Shown here piece by piece: positions 1 to 9,088 of a DNA stretch of 64,000 nt (position 1 is its first letter; each line of letters begins with the position of its first letter). Made by a program: the position numbers and the translations under genes. The notes beneath the pieces were generated by a model. That model was not told the origin of the DNA. It was given only the letters and a program-made list of their open reading frames with translations, and did no database searches. Source of the stretch: an uncultured Erysipelotrichaceae bacterium (GTDB taxonomy: Bacteria > Bacillota_I > Bacilli_A > RF39 > UBA660); assembly GCA_902761685.1 (NCBI GenBank), contig CACWLI010000008.1, positions 1 to 64,000 on the forward strand. Reading direction: 5' to 3'.

Positions 1-1
1 A

Positions 2-739
2 AATGCAATAAAAGGAACAAATGCAGAAGCAAGTGCAAAATCATATATAACAAGTATATGTACAGAGTGTAGAAATCAAATAAAACTATTAACTTCATTC
101 TCTACAGCACTTAGTAAATTAGAATCTTCATACAAAAAACATGATTCTTCATGTACTACAATTGTTTTTGAAGGTCCATATCAAATTGTTAAAGATAAAC
201 CAATCATTTATCTATATCCAGAAGAAGAAACAAAGTTAGAAATAACAGTAGGAAAACCAGAAGAACTATTATCAACATATCCAAAATATAATAATGGATG
301 GAGGGTAACAGCACATCCAAATGGAGACTTATATGATGAAAGTGGAAACTATTATTATTCACTATTCTGGGATGGAAAAGATGATGGTAAGGAAAATTTC
401 ACAGATGGATTCGTAGTAGAAGGAAAGAAAGCTAGTGAATTCTTAAGGGAAAAACTTGAATATATAGGTTTAAATGGAAAAGAAACAAATGAATTTATTA
501 ATTATTGGTTACCAAAATTAGAAGTTAATAAATATAATTTAATAAGATTTAGACAAACAGAAGAAGTAAATGAATGTATGCCTTTAAATATAAGTAAAAA
601 ACCAGATACACTAATTAGAGTATTAATGGATTTTAAAGGATTAGATGAAAAAGTAGAAATTAAACCTCAAGAATTAACAAGTACAGAGAGAAAAGGATTT
701 GTAGTTGTTGAGTGGGGTGGAAGAAACTTGGGTAAATAA
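2..739 (+). CDS. Putative type VII secretion substrate, C-terminal part (5' truncated)
   Basis: The reading frame is open from the window edge to a TAA at 737-739, giving about 245 residues with no start visible. The first ~55 residues are helical and polar, with alanine and serine repeats, like the end of a WXG100/LXG-type secretion domain. The rest is a compact domain beginning with a KPIIYLYPEEE stretch (about residue 68) and ending in an ERKGFVVVEWGG motif. I recall this domain recurring in Firmicutes surface or secreted proteins, but it has no function I can name. Three small helical genes follow in the same direction, the usual layout for a T7SS effector and its helper proteins, and EsaB and EssC are close by. 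The secretion role is inferred from context. Confidence 0.7.
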   Translation, partial: NAIKGTNAEASAKSYITSICTECRNQIKLLTSFSTALSKLESSYKKHDSSCTTIVFEGPYQIVKDKPIIYLYPEEETKLEITVGKPEELLSTYPKYNNGWRVTAHPNGDLYDESGNYYYSLFWDGKDDGKENFTDGFVVEGKKASEFLREKLEYIGLNGKETNEFINYWLPKLEVNKYNLIRFRQTEEVNECMPLNISKKPDTLIRVLMDFKGLDEKVEIKPQELTSTERKGFVVVEWGGRNLGK

Positions 740-750
740 TTTTGATAGAT

Positions 751-1017
751 ATGGCTTATAAAAATGAACTTGTTAAAGAGTTAAATAAATATAATGAAAT
801 AAAAAGCTATTTACAAAAAATATCTAGTTTGTTTGATGAAAACAATAAGAGAATAAATATAATAAATAATAGTATTTCAAAAAATTGTAATATAGTTAAT
901 CCTTTTATTAAATTAAAACAAGATTTTATTGTTAATAGGGAATATATTGAAAATCTCATTAAAAAAGTAGATGAAAAAATTAAAAATATTACTATAGATA
1001 TTAATAAAGGCTTATAG
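751..1017 (+). CDS. Small helical protein, probable T7SS effector partner
   Basis: This is an 88-residue, Lys/Asn/Ile-rich protein predicted to be almost wholly helical, with heptad-like spacing and no signal peptide or membrane segment. It begins 12 bases after the preceding stop, so the two are probably co-translated. A TTG at 742 in the same frame is an alternative start; neither has a good ribosome-binding site. Small helical proteins of the DUF5082/DUF3130/DUF3958 sort accompany LXG effectors and help deliver them to EssC. I infer a similar role from size and position only. Confidence 0.6.
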   Translation: MAYKNELVKELNKYNEIKSYLQKISSLFDENNKRINIINNSISKNCNIVNPFIKLKQDFIVNREYIENLIKKVDEKIKNITIDINKGL

Positions 1018-1030
1018 TAGAAAGGATTAT

Positions 1031-1318
1031 ATGAGTTTATTAAGAACAAATGTAGATAATCTACAAAGTATTAGTAGAGAATTAATGGAATTATCTAAAA
1101 AATATAATGATTTAGTTGATCAGTTTTATAGAAGAATAAACGGAATTAATGGTAGAACTAATGAATGGTTTGGTGAAGATGCTGACTATTTTATTAATTC
1201 TATTAATAAAGAGAGAAATGTTTATCAAACTATAGGAAGAGTTATGAGAGACTATTCAATAGATTTAGATAGTTTTAGTAAAAGTATTGATGATTTAAGT
1301 AAACTCGATTCGATGTAA
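1031..1318 (+). CDS. WXG100 / ESAT-6-like small secreted protein
   Basis: The 95-residue protein has two helices around a central EWFGEDADYF segment (about residues 46-55). The Trp-Phe-Gly turn matches the WxG signature of the WXG100 family. Length, lack of a signal peptide and a helical hairpin all fit. WXG100 proteins are exported by the EssC-driven type VII system as dimers, or act as partners for effectors. An AAAGGA site lies six bases before the ATG. The stop overlaps the next gene's start (TAATG), so translation is coupled. It may be a dedicated partner of the truncated effector upstream rather than the core EsxA. Confidence 0.72.
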   Translation: MSLLRTNVDNLQSISRELMELSKKYNDLVDQFYRRINGINGRTNEWFGEDADYFINSINKERNVYQTIGRVMRDYSIDLDSFSKSIDDLSKLDSM

Positions 1319-1629
1319 TGAATAAAGTTGTTATTGTTGATACTTCAAAAGTAAAAGGTGAAATAGTAAAAAGTTTTAATGAGATAAATGAAAATTTTAA
1401 CAAGATGGAAATTTATTTAAGTAAAGTTAAAGACTATAAGTGTCTTGATTTAGTTTCTGATTTAGATTATTTAAGTAAACGTATTAGCTCAAGTAAAATA
1501 GACTGTGATGATTATACAAAAAAATTTAATTCAATAATAAAAGATTTTAATAATTTGTCTATGAATATTGTTAAAAAAACTGCAGCAATTGAGAAAGTTA
1601 ATGCTGCAAGTCTAATGTCACATAAATAA
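1318..1629 (+). CDS. Small helical protein of the T7SS cluster
   Basis: A 103-residue protein with no membrane segment, predicted mostly helical after a short beta-like start (MNKVVIVDTS). It resembles a DUF5082/WXG-like helper in size and composition but has no clear WxG motif. Its ATG overlaps the stop of the WXG100-like gene by one base, and it is the last gene before a hairpin shared with the convergent esaB-like gene. I infer it binds the neighbouring WXG100-like protein or the effector. It has two cysteines (about residues 42 and 62). Confidence 0.6.
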   Translation: MNKVVIVDTSKVKGEIVKSFNEINENFNKMEIYLSKVKDYKCLDLVSDLDYLSKRISSSKIDCDDYTKKFNSIIKDFNNLSMNIVKKTAAIEKVNAASLMSHK

Positions 1630-1660
1630 AAAATTGTTGATTTAATCAACAATTTTTATT
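1629..1660. terminator. Bidirectional terminator between convergent T7SS genes
   Basis: An inverted repeat with arms at about 1630-1640 and 1646-1657 has A-rich and T-rich flanks, so it can terminate transcription from both sides. The last codons and stop of the minus-strand gene lie in one arm. Confidence 0.75.
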
Positions 1661-1915
1661 TGTTAGTAAAACTAATTTTGAATTATTACGAATATCGGTA
1701 TCTTTTACTAATACGTCAATTTTATATATTTCATGCGTTATAGAATTACTCAACTCTGTAAAATTATTACCTTTAAATGCGTTATTAGATATCTCTGATA
1801 TAGATTTATTAAGTAAGTCTATTATGTTTCCTATTTTTTTATTAATAGGTAAAAATAAATCATATTCTTCATCTAATTCTGGTACTAATAATTTAACTAA
1901 AACTTTATTTTCCAT
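1646..1915 (-). CDS. EsaB/YukD-like ubiquitin-fold T7SS protein
   Basis: This protein of about 89 residues begins MENKVLVKLLVPEL, a beta strand followed by a conserved-looking LFLPINKKIGNIIDLL stretch. That is the pattern of the YukD/EsaB ubiquitin-like family (80-90 residues), a cytosolic component of the Firmicutes type VII system. It starts two bases after the EssC stop on the same strand, so it is the next gene in an essC-esaB operon. GTG at 1924 and TTG at 1927 are in-frame alternatives, but the ATG at 1915 has a GGTG element at suitable distance. Identification rests on the fold-like pattern and neighbourhood. Confidence 0.72.
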   Translation of the reverse strand: MENKVLVKLLVPELDEEYDLFLPINKKIGNIIDLLNKSISEISNNAFKGNNFTELSNSITHEIYKIDVLVKDTDIRNNSKLVLLTNKNC

Positions 1916-1916
1916 A

Positions 1917-4900
1917 TTATTCACCAATACCTTTTATTACGTGATATTCACCATTATCAACAGCATAAACTAGTCCATTGTAATCTAGGTTAGAATCTTC
2001 TGACCTTAAATTATTAATGTTGATTACAACTTGAACATTTATTCCATCACCAAGCCATAGTCCACATGAATTATCAACGTTATCAATATACCATTTATCA
2101 AGAGTAATTTTCTTAAATGCATTATAATTATCAATAATAATTAAATAATTATTATTAGTTTTTGTTATGTTAGAAATAAATTCATTATATTTTTCTAAAT
2201 ATTCATCACTAAGATTTTCTAAGAATGCTTTAATTCCTAAAATAAATATAAAATTATTTTCGCTTGAATCATTAATTGCCTCAATAAAGCTATCAATTGC
2301 TAATTCAGCATCATTATAAGTGTTTCCTTCACTTGCATCTAAGCTAATAGAATAAGAACCATCAAATAATTCTATATGACCACCTAACTTATTAATCTCA
2401 TTTATTATACCAATTATAAATACTAAATTAGATAGTGCATTATGTCCAGTTATTTGATTTATCTTATGTTTTGTAAAGTCATGATAATAAATTGCAAATT
2501 CATTATTTTCAATTCCTATTGGTAAACTATTAATTTGATTTGCATATGGTAGCATTGAATCAGATGTAATAGTGCTTGGAATTTGAGGTATACTTTTTGC
2601 TTTTACACTAGCAAATTTTGTATTTAATACATCTTTTATACTCTTAATTCTTTCATTAATATTATCTTTTTCACATATATATGCAGATTGAAATTCAAAT
2701 ACTTTATCATTAATATGTGCTAAACCTCTACCACTTATTTTAGCTGGTATCAATCCATCAGGAGCTTCCATATAGAATTTATAATCAAATGGATCAGCTA
2801 ATTGTAGAGCAATAAGATTTGAGAAATATTGAAGTATATTATTTCTTAATGCATTAGTTGAAGCAGCTGATAATGTAAATAATATTCCATATTTCATTCC
2901 TTCACGGAACAGTTGCATTAATTGCATTAAATATTCTTCTTCAAAGTTTTCTAGCATTGCTTCAAAATTATTTATTACAGTCATTATTAATGGTATTTTT
3001 TCACCAGTAACTCTTCTGTAATCATTAAAACTTCCATTGTATTCAGCAAATAGTTGTTTTCTCTTATCTACTTCTTTTTCTAAATATTTAATTAAATTTC
3101 CAATTTTATCTTTTTCTTGAATTGTTATTACATCTCCAACTTGAGGAAAATCATTAAATACTTTTAATGATTCAGCTCCAAAGTCTAATAAATATAAGTT
3201 TATTTCTTCTGGAGTATAGTAAATTGATAAACTATAGATTATTGTAGTTAATAAGTTTTCTTTTCCACTTCCAGGAATTCCAATTATTGCTGTATTACCA
3301 GTTTTATTAAAGTTAATTGTGTATAATCCTTGCATTTGTTCGGCTGGATTATCATATTCTCCAATAACAGCTACAATATCGGTTGCTTTTCTATTAAAAG
3401 AGTATTTTGAAATTATATCATTTATATATATCATATCTGGAATTTTAGGAAGCCATAATTTATGGAATACCATATTTTCTTTAGTTGCAACATCATAAAT
3501 ATACTTAACAATATTTGATAGTTGGTCTCCATAATCTTTTACTGTATCTTTTTTAACTGTATCATTTATACTTTTTTGTATATATCCAATTCCATTTATA
3601 AAGTTTATAGAATCATTTATTTTTTTTATGTATTTTTCACTTGGTTGATATTTTGCACCAGACCATGCTGATTGTCCTAATTCAAATAATTCATCATATC
3701 CAACTTGTAAATAGAATCTACCAGTTTCTTTGATGTTAGCAGCTTCTGGTCTTTTTAACATTTCTAAGCTATCACTTGCTGATTGAACTTTTAAACATAC
3801 TCTAAATCTTGTATTTGACCAAATTTGATCATTTACAACACCACTAGGTTTTTGAGTGGCTAATATTAAGTGAACACCAAGTGAACGACCAATACGAGCT
3901 GTACTAATTAATTCATCCATAAATTCTGGTTGTTGATCTTTTAATTCAGCAAATTCATCTGAGATAATGAATAGGTGAGAGATAGGTTTTTTAATAACTC
4001 CTTCTCTGTGTAAGCGTTGATATTTATAAATATCAATAGTACTTTCTCCTAATTTTTCTCTTACTTCATTAAATATTTTTTGTCTTCTTTTAAGCTCACT
4101 TTTTATAGATACTAATGACCTGTTCATCTCACTAACATCTAAGTTTGTAATTGTTCCAATTACATGAGGTAGAGTTACATTTGTTTCCTTATTTTCAAAA
4201 GCACCAGCAAGGCCACCACCTTTGTAGTCAATTAATACAAATTGTACTTCATCAGGGTGATAATTAATTGCCATTGAAAGTATATAAGTAATTATAAATT
4301 CTGATTTACCACTACCAGTCATACCGGCTATAAGTCCGTGTGGTCCATGAAATTTTTCATGTAAATCTAAATCAAATTTAGCACCACTTTTATAAACTCC
4401 AACTGGAGTAGATAATGAATTAGTTGGATTATTTGTTTCCCATCTATTAAGTATATTTAACTGTTCTATTTTTCCAACATCATACATTTCTAAAAATTCT
4501 AAAGATTGAGGCAAAGCATTTTCAGCTGTTAATCCTGATATTGGAATATTAGAAATAATTGAAACAAGTTCATCCATGTTTTGAGAATCTAAATATTCAG
4601 CTTTATAAGTTTCTTGATCTTTTGAACTTAAATCTTTACCAAATAAACCACTATTAGTATCAACAATTTTAGCAAATCTCTCACATTTACTTGGCAGGTT
4701 TTTCATATTACTTTCAAACATTAAAAGTGAAAAACCATAGTTTGAGTTGGTTTCTAATATTTTATTAACAATTGAACTATCTTTTGCTAATTTAAAATTA
4801 TCAGTTATTATTAGATAATATGGGGATTCTTTTTTATAGAATTCTTTAGCGTTATTTAGTTCATTTGGTTCATCATCATCATGGTTGTTTTTATGATGCT

Positions 4901-6458
4901 TTCTTTCATTATATTCATTTTCTAAATATGTAGATATAATTTTCATTTCATCTTCATTTGTTGCAAAAAATCTTATTGATTTGTCGTTACTTAATGTATG
5001 AAATAAATATTTTGCATAGCTATAATCATTTGCATTTTTTTTATCTAAAAAGAAAACTAGTTTCAAATCAGCAGGACTATGGTTTGCAATTAATTGTAAT
5101 AAAATTCCATCAATAAATTCTTTTCTTTTTGTGCATTCCATTATTATTGGAAAAACGTTGTTTTCAATTAATGATGCTGTAATAGGAACATCTTTCATTA
5201 GAGAAGGATTATTAGCAATTTCTATTGCACTTTGTTTTAGATTATCATCTTCTAAACTAAATTGTTTAGTTGGTGCATCTATTTTTATATTTGCTTTTTT
5301 ATTACCAATTCCTAATCTAATAGTTAAAAAGTCATTATCTGTTATTTCTTTATTCCATATTTTTTTATTATCATTTTTAATATTAGTTGCTATTGTATTT
5401 AAATCTAAAAAGTTGTCATTTAATATTTTTGATTGTTCATTAATAGTATTTTGAATATCTACCTTTTTTTCTTCTAAATATTCTAAATATTTTGTTTGTC
5501 TTAATATTTCTTTCTTTTTAATCTTTTTCTTTTGATATGAATTTGCAAGAATAGGTAGTAGAATTGAACCAATTATCATAGTAACAGTTATAAGTAAAGT
5601 AGGAAGTGCAGCTTGAAAAGTCATTGTTTTATTTATTAATCCGGTTACAGCTCCAAATCCAGTCATAATTGAACTAATACCTATCATTAAACTTGTACCA
5701 ATTGTAAATATAGCTGGTAGTTCATCATCTTTTTGTTCATCTGGTGGTGCATCTATTACAATATTTGCTTCTTTGATGTTAAATTTTAATTGTGGTGTAT
5801 GAAAGAATAAATCATCTTCATTATATAATTCAATTATTTTTTCATTTTCATTTAATGGTGTAAATGATGTGTTATCAAATAACATCTTTTTGTAGTTTGT
5901 TAGTGTTACTCGTGAAGGTAATGAATTTGATATTCTAACATAATCAAACATAAATATTATTTTAGTTCCTTTGATAAAAATAATATCTCCATTTTTTAAT
6001 ATAGATTTATTAGTTTTATTAGAGTTTAAAAAAGATATATTTTTTTCATCTATAAGGTAATAATTATTATTTTCTTTTTTAATTTCAATAATGTCATTTG
6101 ATTTTGGTAAATGAATATCATTGTTAATATCATTTCCGATAGTAATATTTTCTTTATTATCTATACTTAAATCCATATAATTTTCATCAAAAGTATTAAA
6201 ACAATAGATAGTAATTAATTCATCAGAATATTGTATATTATAAGATTTATTTATTTCTAAAAGAGTATCTTTAGACATATCTGTACTATCAACTATTGTA
6301 TATTCTGCTGATGAACTTATATACCATTTTGAATCTTTTGCATATAAAGAAATTGTTTTATCACTAATACTATAAAATTTAACAACAAATGAATCCTCAA
6401 CTTTAGATGATAATATATATTTAAATAATTTTTTATTTGTTTCTACATATATTCTCAT
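1917..6458 (-). CDS. essC: EssC, type VII secretion ATPase
   Basis: This 1513-residue membrane ATPase is the motor of the Firmicutes type VII (ESX-like) secretion system. An N-terminal FHA-like region is visible (ITIGNDINNDIHL, about residues 105-118). Two membrane segments lie near residues 250-305, and two or three FtsK/SpoIIIE domains follow. Domain 1 has an intact P-loop (GMTGSGKS, about 711) and the LIDYKGGG motif. Domain 2 has GIPGSGKE (about 1059), with Glu where Ser/Thr normally sits. A third domain near 1330 has only a remnant (ITGHNALSN). Length is normal for EssC. The start has an AGGTG site. An EsaB-like gene follows; EssA, EssB and EsaA are not in the window and may lie upstream of base 1. 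Confidence 0.93.
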   Translation of the reverse strand: MRIYVETNKKLFKYILSSKVEDSFVVKFYSISDKTISLYAKDSKWYISSSAEYTIVDSTDMSKDTLLEINKSYNIQYSDELITIYCFNTFDENYMDLSIDNKENITIGNDINNDIHLPKSNDIIEIKKENNNYYLIDEKNISFLNSNKTNKSILKNGDIIFIKGTKIIFMFDYVRISNSLPSRVTLTNYKKMLFDNTSFTPLNENEKIIELYNEDDLFFHTPQLKFNIKEANIVIDAPPDEQKDDELPAIFTIGTSLMIGISSIMTGFGAVTGLINKTMTFQAALPTLLITVTMIIGSILLPILANSYQKKKIKKKEILRQTKYLEYLEEKKVDIQNTINEQSKILNDNFLDLNTIATNIKNDNKKIWNKEITDNDFLTIRLGIGNKKANIKIDAPTKQFSLEDDNLKQSAIEIANNPSLMKDVPITASLIENNVFPIIMECTKRKEFIDGILLQLIANHSPADLKLVFFLDKKNANDYSYAKYLFHTLSNDKSIRFFATNEDEMKIISTYLENEYNERKHHKNNHDDDEPNELNNAKEFYKKESPYYLIITDNFKLAKDSSIVNKILETNSNYGFSLLMFESNMKNLPSKCERFAKIVDTNSGLFGKDLSSKDQETYKAEYLDSQNMDELVSIISNIPISGLTAENALPQSLEFLEMYDVGKIEQLNILNRWETNNPTNSLSTPVGVYKSGAKFDLDLHEKFHGPHGLIAGMTGSGKSEFIITYILSMAINYHPDEVQFVLIDYKGGGLAGAFENKETNVTLPHVIGTITNLDVSEMNRSLVSIKSELKRRQKIFNEVREKLGESTIDIYKYQRLHREGVIKKPISHLFIISDEFAELKDQQPEFMDELISTARIGRSLGVHLILATQKPSGVVNDQIWSNTRFRVCLKVQSASDSLEMLKRPEAANIKETGRFYLQVGYDELFELGQSAWSGAKYQPSEKYIKKINDSINFINGIGYIQKSINDTVKKDTVKDYGDQLSNIVKYIYDVATKENMVFHKLWLPKIPDMIYINDIISKYSFNRKATDIVAVIGEYDNPAEQMQGLYTINFNKTGNTAIIGIPGSGKENLLTTIIYSLSIYYTPEEINLYLLDFGAESLKVFNDFPQVGDVITIQEKDKIGNLIKYLEKEVDKRKQLFAEYNGSFNDYRRVTGEKIPLIMTVINNFEAMLENFEEEYLMQLMQLFREGMKYGILFTLSAASTNALRNNILQYFSNLIALQLADPFDYKFYMEAPDGLIPAKISGRGLAHINDKVFEFQSAYICEKDNINERIKSIKDVLNTKFASVKAKSIPQIPSTITSDSMLPYANQINSLPIGIENNEFAIYYHDFTKHKINQITGHNALSNLVFIIGIINEINKLGGHIELFDGSYSISLDASEGNTYNDAELAIDSFIEAINDSSENNFIFILGIKAFLENLSDEYLEKYNEFISNITKTNNNYLIIIDNYNAFKKITLDKWYIDNVDNSCGLWLGDGINVQVVININNLRSEDSNLDYNGLVYAVDNGEYHVIKGIGE

Positions 6459-6586
6459 AGAGCACCTACTATCTTTATTATATATAATATTCTATCATAC
6501 TTTAGTATAATTTGCATTATAAATATACTAAAAAGATTGAAAAAAAATCATATTTGTTTATAATAAATTATTAATGAGGTTTTTGT

Positions 6587-6985
6587 ATGAAAAAATATGG
6601 ATTTAAAACAATATGTAGGGCAATCTTTGTTAGTTCTATTAATATATATAATGGTTATTCTGTAGATGTTGATGAAAATTTCTTTAATAGTTTGCATTCA
6701 TTTTGTAATGATTTATTAATTAATGATAGTAAAAAATATATAGATGACATCGATTTAGTAATTTTTTTTAAATATGAAAATAAAAAATTAAAAGCATTTG
6801 AGAGTGAAGATACAATTAAAAATCTATTTAATGTTTTAGAAAAAATACATACATATGAAGATTTAATTAAATTATATGATGAAGTAGGGCAAGAAGTGGT
6901 TGATAGGATAAGTAATTTAGCTATGATGTATTTAGAATATATGGATTTGATGTATGATACCCCAAGTAGTTTAATTAAACAATGA
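6587..6985 (+). CDS. Hypothetical protein (132 aa)
   Basis: I do not recognise this family. The protein is acidic, mainly helical, with no signal peptide or clear membrane segment. An aromatic-rich start (KKYGFKTICRAIFVSSINIYNGYSVDVDENFF) resembles a small mixed alpha/beta fold. It is transcribed away from essC across a 128-bp divergent promoter region that contains a TATAAT at about 6556. A GAGG element precedes the ATG. A hairpin separates it from convergent uvrB. Proximity to the T7SS genes does not prove a link. Confidence 0.6.
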   Translation: MKKYGFKTICRAIFVSSINIYNGYSVDVDENFFNSLHSFCNDLLINDSKKYIDDIDLVIFFKYENKKLKAFESEDTIKNLFNVLEKIHTYEDLIKLYDEVGQEVVDRISNLAMMYLEYMDLMYDTPSSLIKQ

Positions 6986-7012
6986 AAAAGATGTATTAAC
7001 ACATCTTTTTTA
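6985..7012. terminator. Bidirectional terminator
   Basis: Ten-base arms (6985-6994 and 7001-7010) surround a six-base loop with A and T tracts on either side. It sits between the convergent hypothetical gene and uvrB. Confidence 0.75.
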
Positions 7013-8965
7013 TTAGTCATTTATTCCTTTAAGCTCAAATATGATATCTCTTAACTCTGTGGCTCTTTCAAAATCAAGCTTTGAAGCGGCTTCTTTCATT
7101 TCTATTTCTAATTTTGAAACCATATCATTTATTTCTTTCTTAGAATATTTTTTCTTTTCAACTTTTTCTTCTTCAACTTCATTTGTAACTGCATCTCTTA
7201 TAGCTTTTACAATAGTTTTAGGAGTAATATTATGATCTTTATTATATTTTTCTTGTATGCTTCTTCTTCTGCTTGTTTCATCTATTGCTATTTTCATAGC
7301 ATCACTTATATGGTCAGCATACATTATTACCATTCCTTTTTCATTTCTTGCAGCTCTACCAATTGTTTGAATTAAACTTCTATCGCTTCTTAAGAATCCT
7401 TGTTTATCTGCATCCATAATACAAATTAATGATACTTCTGGTATATCTAATCCTTCACGAAGAAGATTTATTCCAACTAATACATCTATTTTACCAAGTC
7501 TTAAATTTCTTATAATATTTAGTCTTTCTAATGTTTTTATTTCATTATGTAAGTAGGTTACTTTATAACCTAATTCTTTTAAATATGCTGTTAATTCTTC
7601 ACTCATTCTAATTGTAAGTGTTGTAATTAAAACTCTTTCATTTCTTTCTATTCTTTTATTTATTTCCTCTAAAATATTATCTATTTGATTCTTGGTTGGT
7701 CTAACTTCAATAATAGGGTCAAGTAATCCTGTAGGACGAATTATTTGTTCTATTGGCTTTCCACTTAATTCAAGTTCATAATCTCCAGGAGTAGCAGATA
7801 CATAAATGACTTGATTTAATTTTTTTCTAAATTCATCAAATTTAAGTGGCCTATTATCAAGAGCACTTGGAAGCCTAAAACCATAGTCAACAAGTGTTTG
7901 TTTTCTCATGTGATCTCCATTATACATTCCCCTTACTTGAGGAAGTGTAACATGGCTCTCATCAATCATTAATAAAAAATCATCAGGAAAGAAATCTATT
8001 AATGTAGTTGGAGTTTCACCAGCTTCTCTTAGTGCAAGATGTCTACTATAGTTTTCAACACCATGGCAAAATCCTGTTTCACGAAGCATTTCTAAATCAT
8101 ACATAGTTCTTTCTTTTAATCTTTGTTCTTCTAATAGTTTACCATCATCATGTAATTCTTTTAATCTACTAACAAGTTCTTTTTCTATTCTAGATGTTGC
8201 TTCTTTCATTTTTTCATCACTAGTTACAAATAGTGATGCAGGAAATATGGCTATAGTTTTTACACTGTTAATATTTTTTCCTGTAAGTGGTTCAAATAAT
8301 GATATTTTTTCTATTTCATCATCAAACATTTCTATTCTAATACCGCTTTTCTTTTCTCCGATAGGTATTAATTCTATTACATCTCCATTTGCTCTAAATG
8401 TACCACGTTTAAAATCAATTACGCTTCTTTCGTATTGCATACTAACTAGTTTTTCAAGTATTTGATCTCTATCTATAGTTTGTCCAACATATAGATTTAA
8501 CATTTTATTAACATATTCTTCTTTTTCACCAATATTGTATATACATGATACACTTGAAACTATAATTGTATCACGTCTTTCAATAATGGCAGCAGTTGCT
8601 GCATGTCTTAATTCATCTATTTCATCATTTATTGATGAATCTTTTTCTATATATAAATCTTTGCTTGGAACATATGCTTCAGGTTGATAATAATCATAAT
8701 ATGAAACAAAATATTCTACTTTGTTTTCCGGAAATAATTCTTTAAATTCTGCGTAAAGTTGACCAGCAAGTGTTTTATTATGAGCAAGAACTAAAGTAGG
8801 TTTATTAACTCTTGCTATTACATTCGCCATTGTAAAAGTTTTTCCTGTTCCAGTGGCTCCTAATAAAACTTGATCTTTCTTACCTTCATTTATTCCTTTT
8901 ACAAGATTATCAATTGCTTCAGGTTGATCACCACTTGGCTTATAATTAGAAACAAGTTTAAACAT
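7013..8965 (-). CDS. uvrB: UvrB, excinuclease ABC subunit B
   Basis: UvrB is the damage-verifying helicase-like subunit of nucleotide excision repair. It loads from UvrA onto lesions and recruits UvrC. The N-terminus ([17 protein letters not shown]) and P-loop GATGTGKT (about residue 40) are typical. The [12 protein letters not shown] beta-hairpin that clamps DNA is present, as are the IDESHVT box and helicase motif [11 protein letters not shown]-terminal UVR coiled coil (about 612-648) binds UvrC. The ATG at 8965 is chosen because AAAGGA lies eight bases upstream; the TTG at 8971 would be too close to it. Length (650 aa) is normal. No uvrA lies beside it, although the two are often adjacent in Firmicutes. 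Confidence 0.97.
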   Translation of the reverse strand: MFKLVSNYKPSGDQPEAIDNLVKGINEGKKDQVLLGATGTGKTFTMANVIARVNKPTLVLAHNKTLAGQLYAEFKELFPENKVEYFVSYYDYYQPEAYVPSKDLYIEKDSSINDEIDELRHAATAAIIERRDTIIVSSVSCIYNIGEKEEYVNKMLNLYVGQTIDRDQILEKLVSMQYERSVIDFKRGTFRANGDVIELIPIGEKKSGIRIEMFDDEIEKISLFEPLTGKNINSVKTIAIFPASLFVTSDEKMKEATSRIEKELVSRLKELHDDGKLLEEQRLKERTMYDLEMLRETGFCHGVENYSRHLALREAGETPTTLIDFFPDDFLLMIDESHVTLPQVRGMYNGDHMRKQTLVDYGFRLPSALDNRPLKFDEFRKKLNQVIYVSATPGDYELELSGKPIEQIIRPTGLLDPIIEVRPTKNQIDNILEEINKRIERNERVLITTLTIRMSEELTAYLKELGYKVTYLHNEIKTLERLNIIRNLRLGKIDVLVGINLLREGLDIPEVSLICIMDADKQGFLRSDRSLIQTIGRAARNEKGMVIMYADHISDAMKIAIDETSRRRSIQEKYNKDHNITPKTIVKAIRDAVTNEVEEEKVEKKKYSKKEINDMVSKLEIEMKEAASKLDFERATELRDIIFELKGIND

Positions 8966-9040
8966 ATGCAAATTCCTTTCATCATAAATTTATCAAAGAT
9001 ATTCTATCATTTTTGATATCATAATACAAGAAATAGGTGT

Positions 9041-9068
9041 TTGATATATTTTATTATTATGATATAAT
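9041..9068 (+). promoter_or_regulatory. Promoter of miaB
   Basis: TTGATA (9041-9046) and TATAAT (9063-9068) are separated by 16 bases. Transcription would begin near 9075, which excludes the upstream ATG at 9074 as a normally led start and supports the one at 9089. Confidence 0.7.
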
Positions 9069-9088
9069 ATGGCATGGAGTTGATGTAT

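Noticed and set aside
5131..5454. Plus-strand ORF inside essC
   Set aside because: It is an antisense shadow of the essC coding sequence with no ribosome site or family match.
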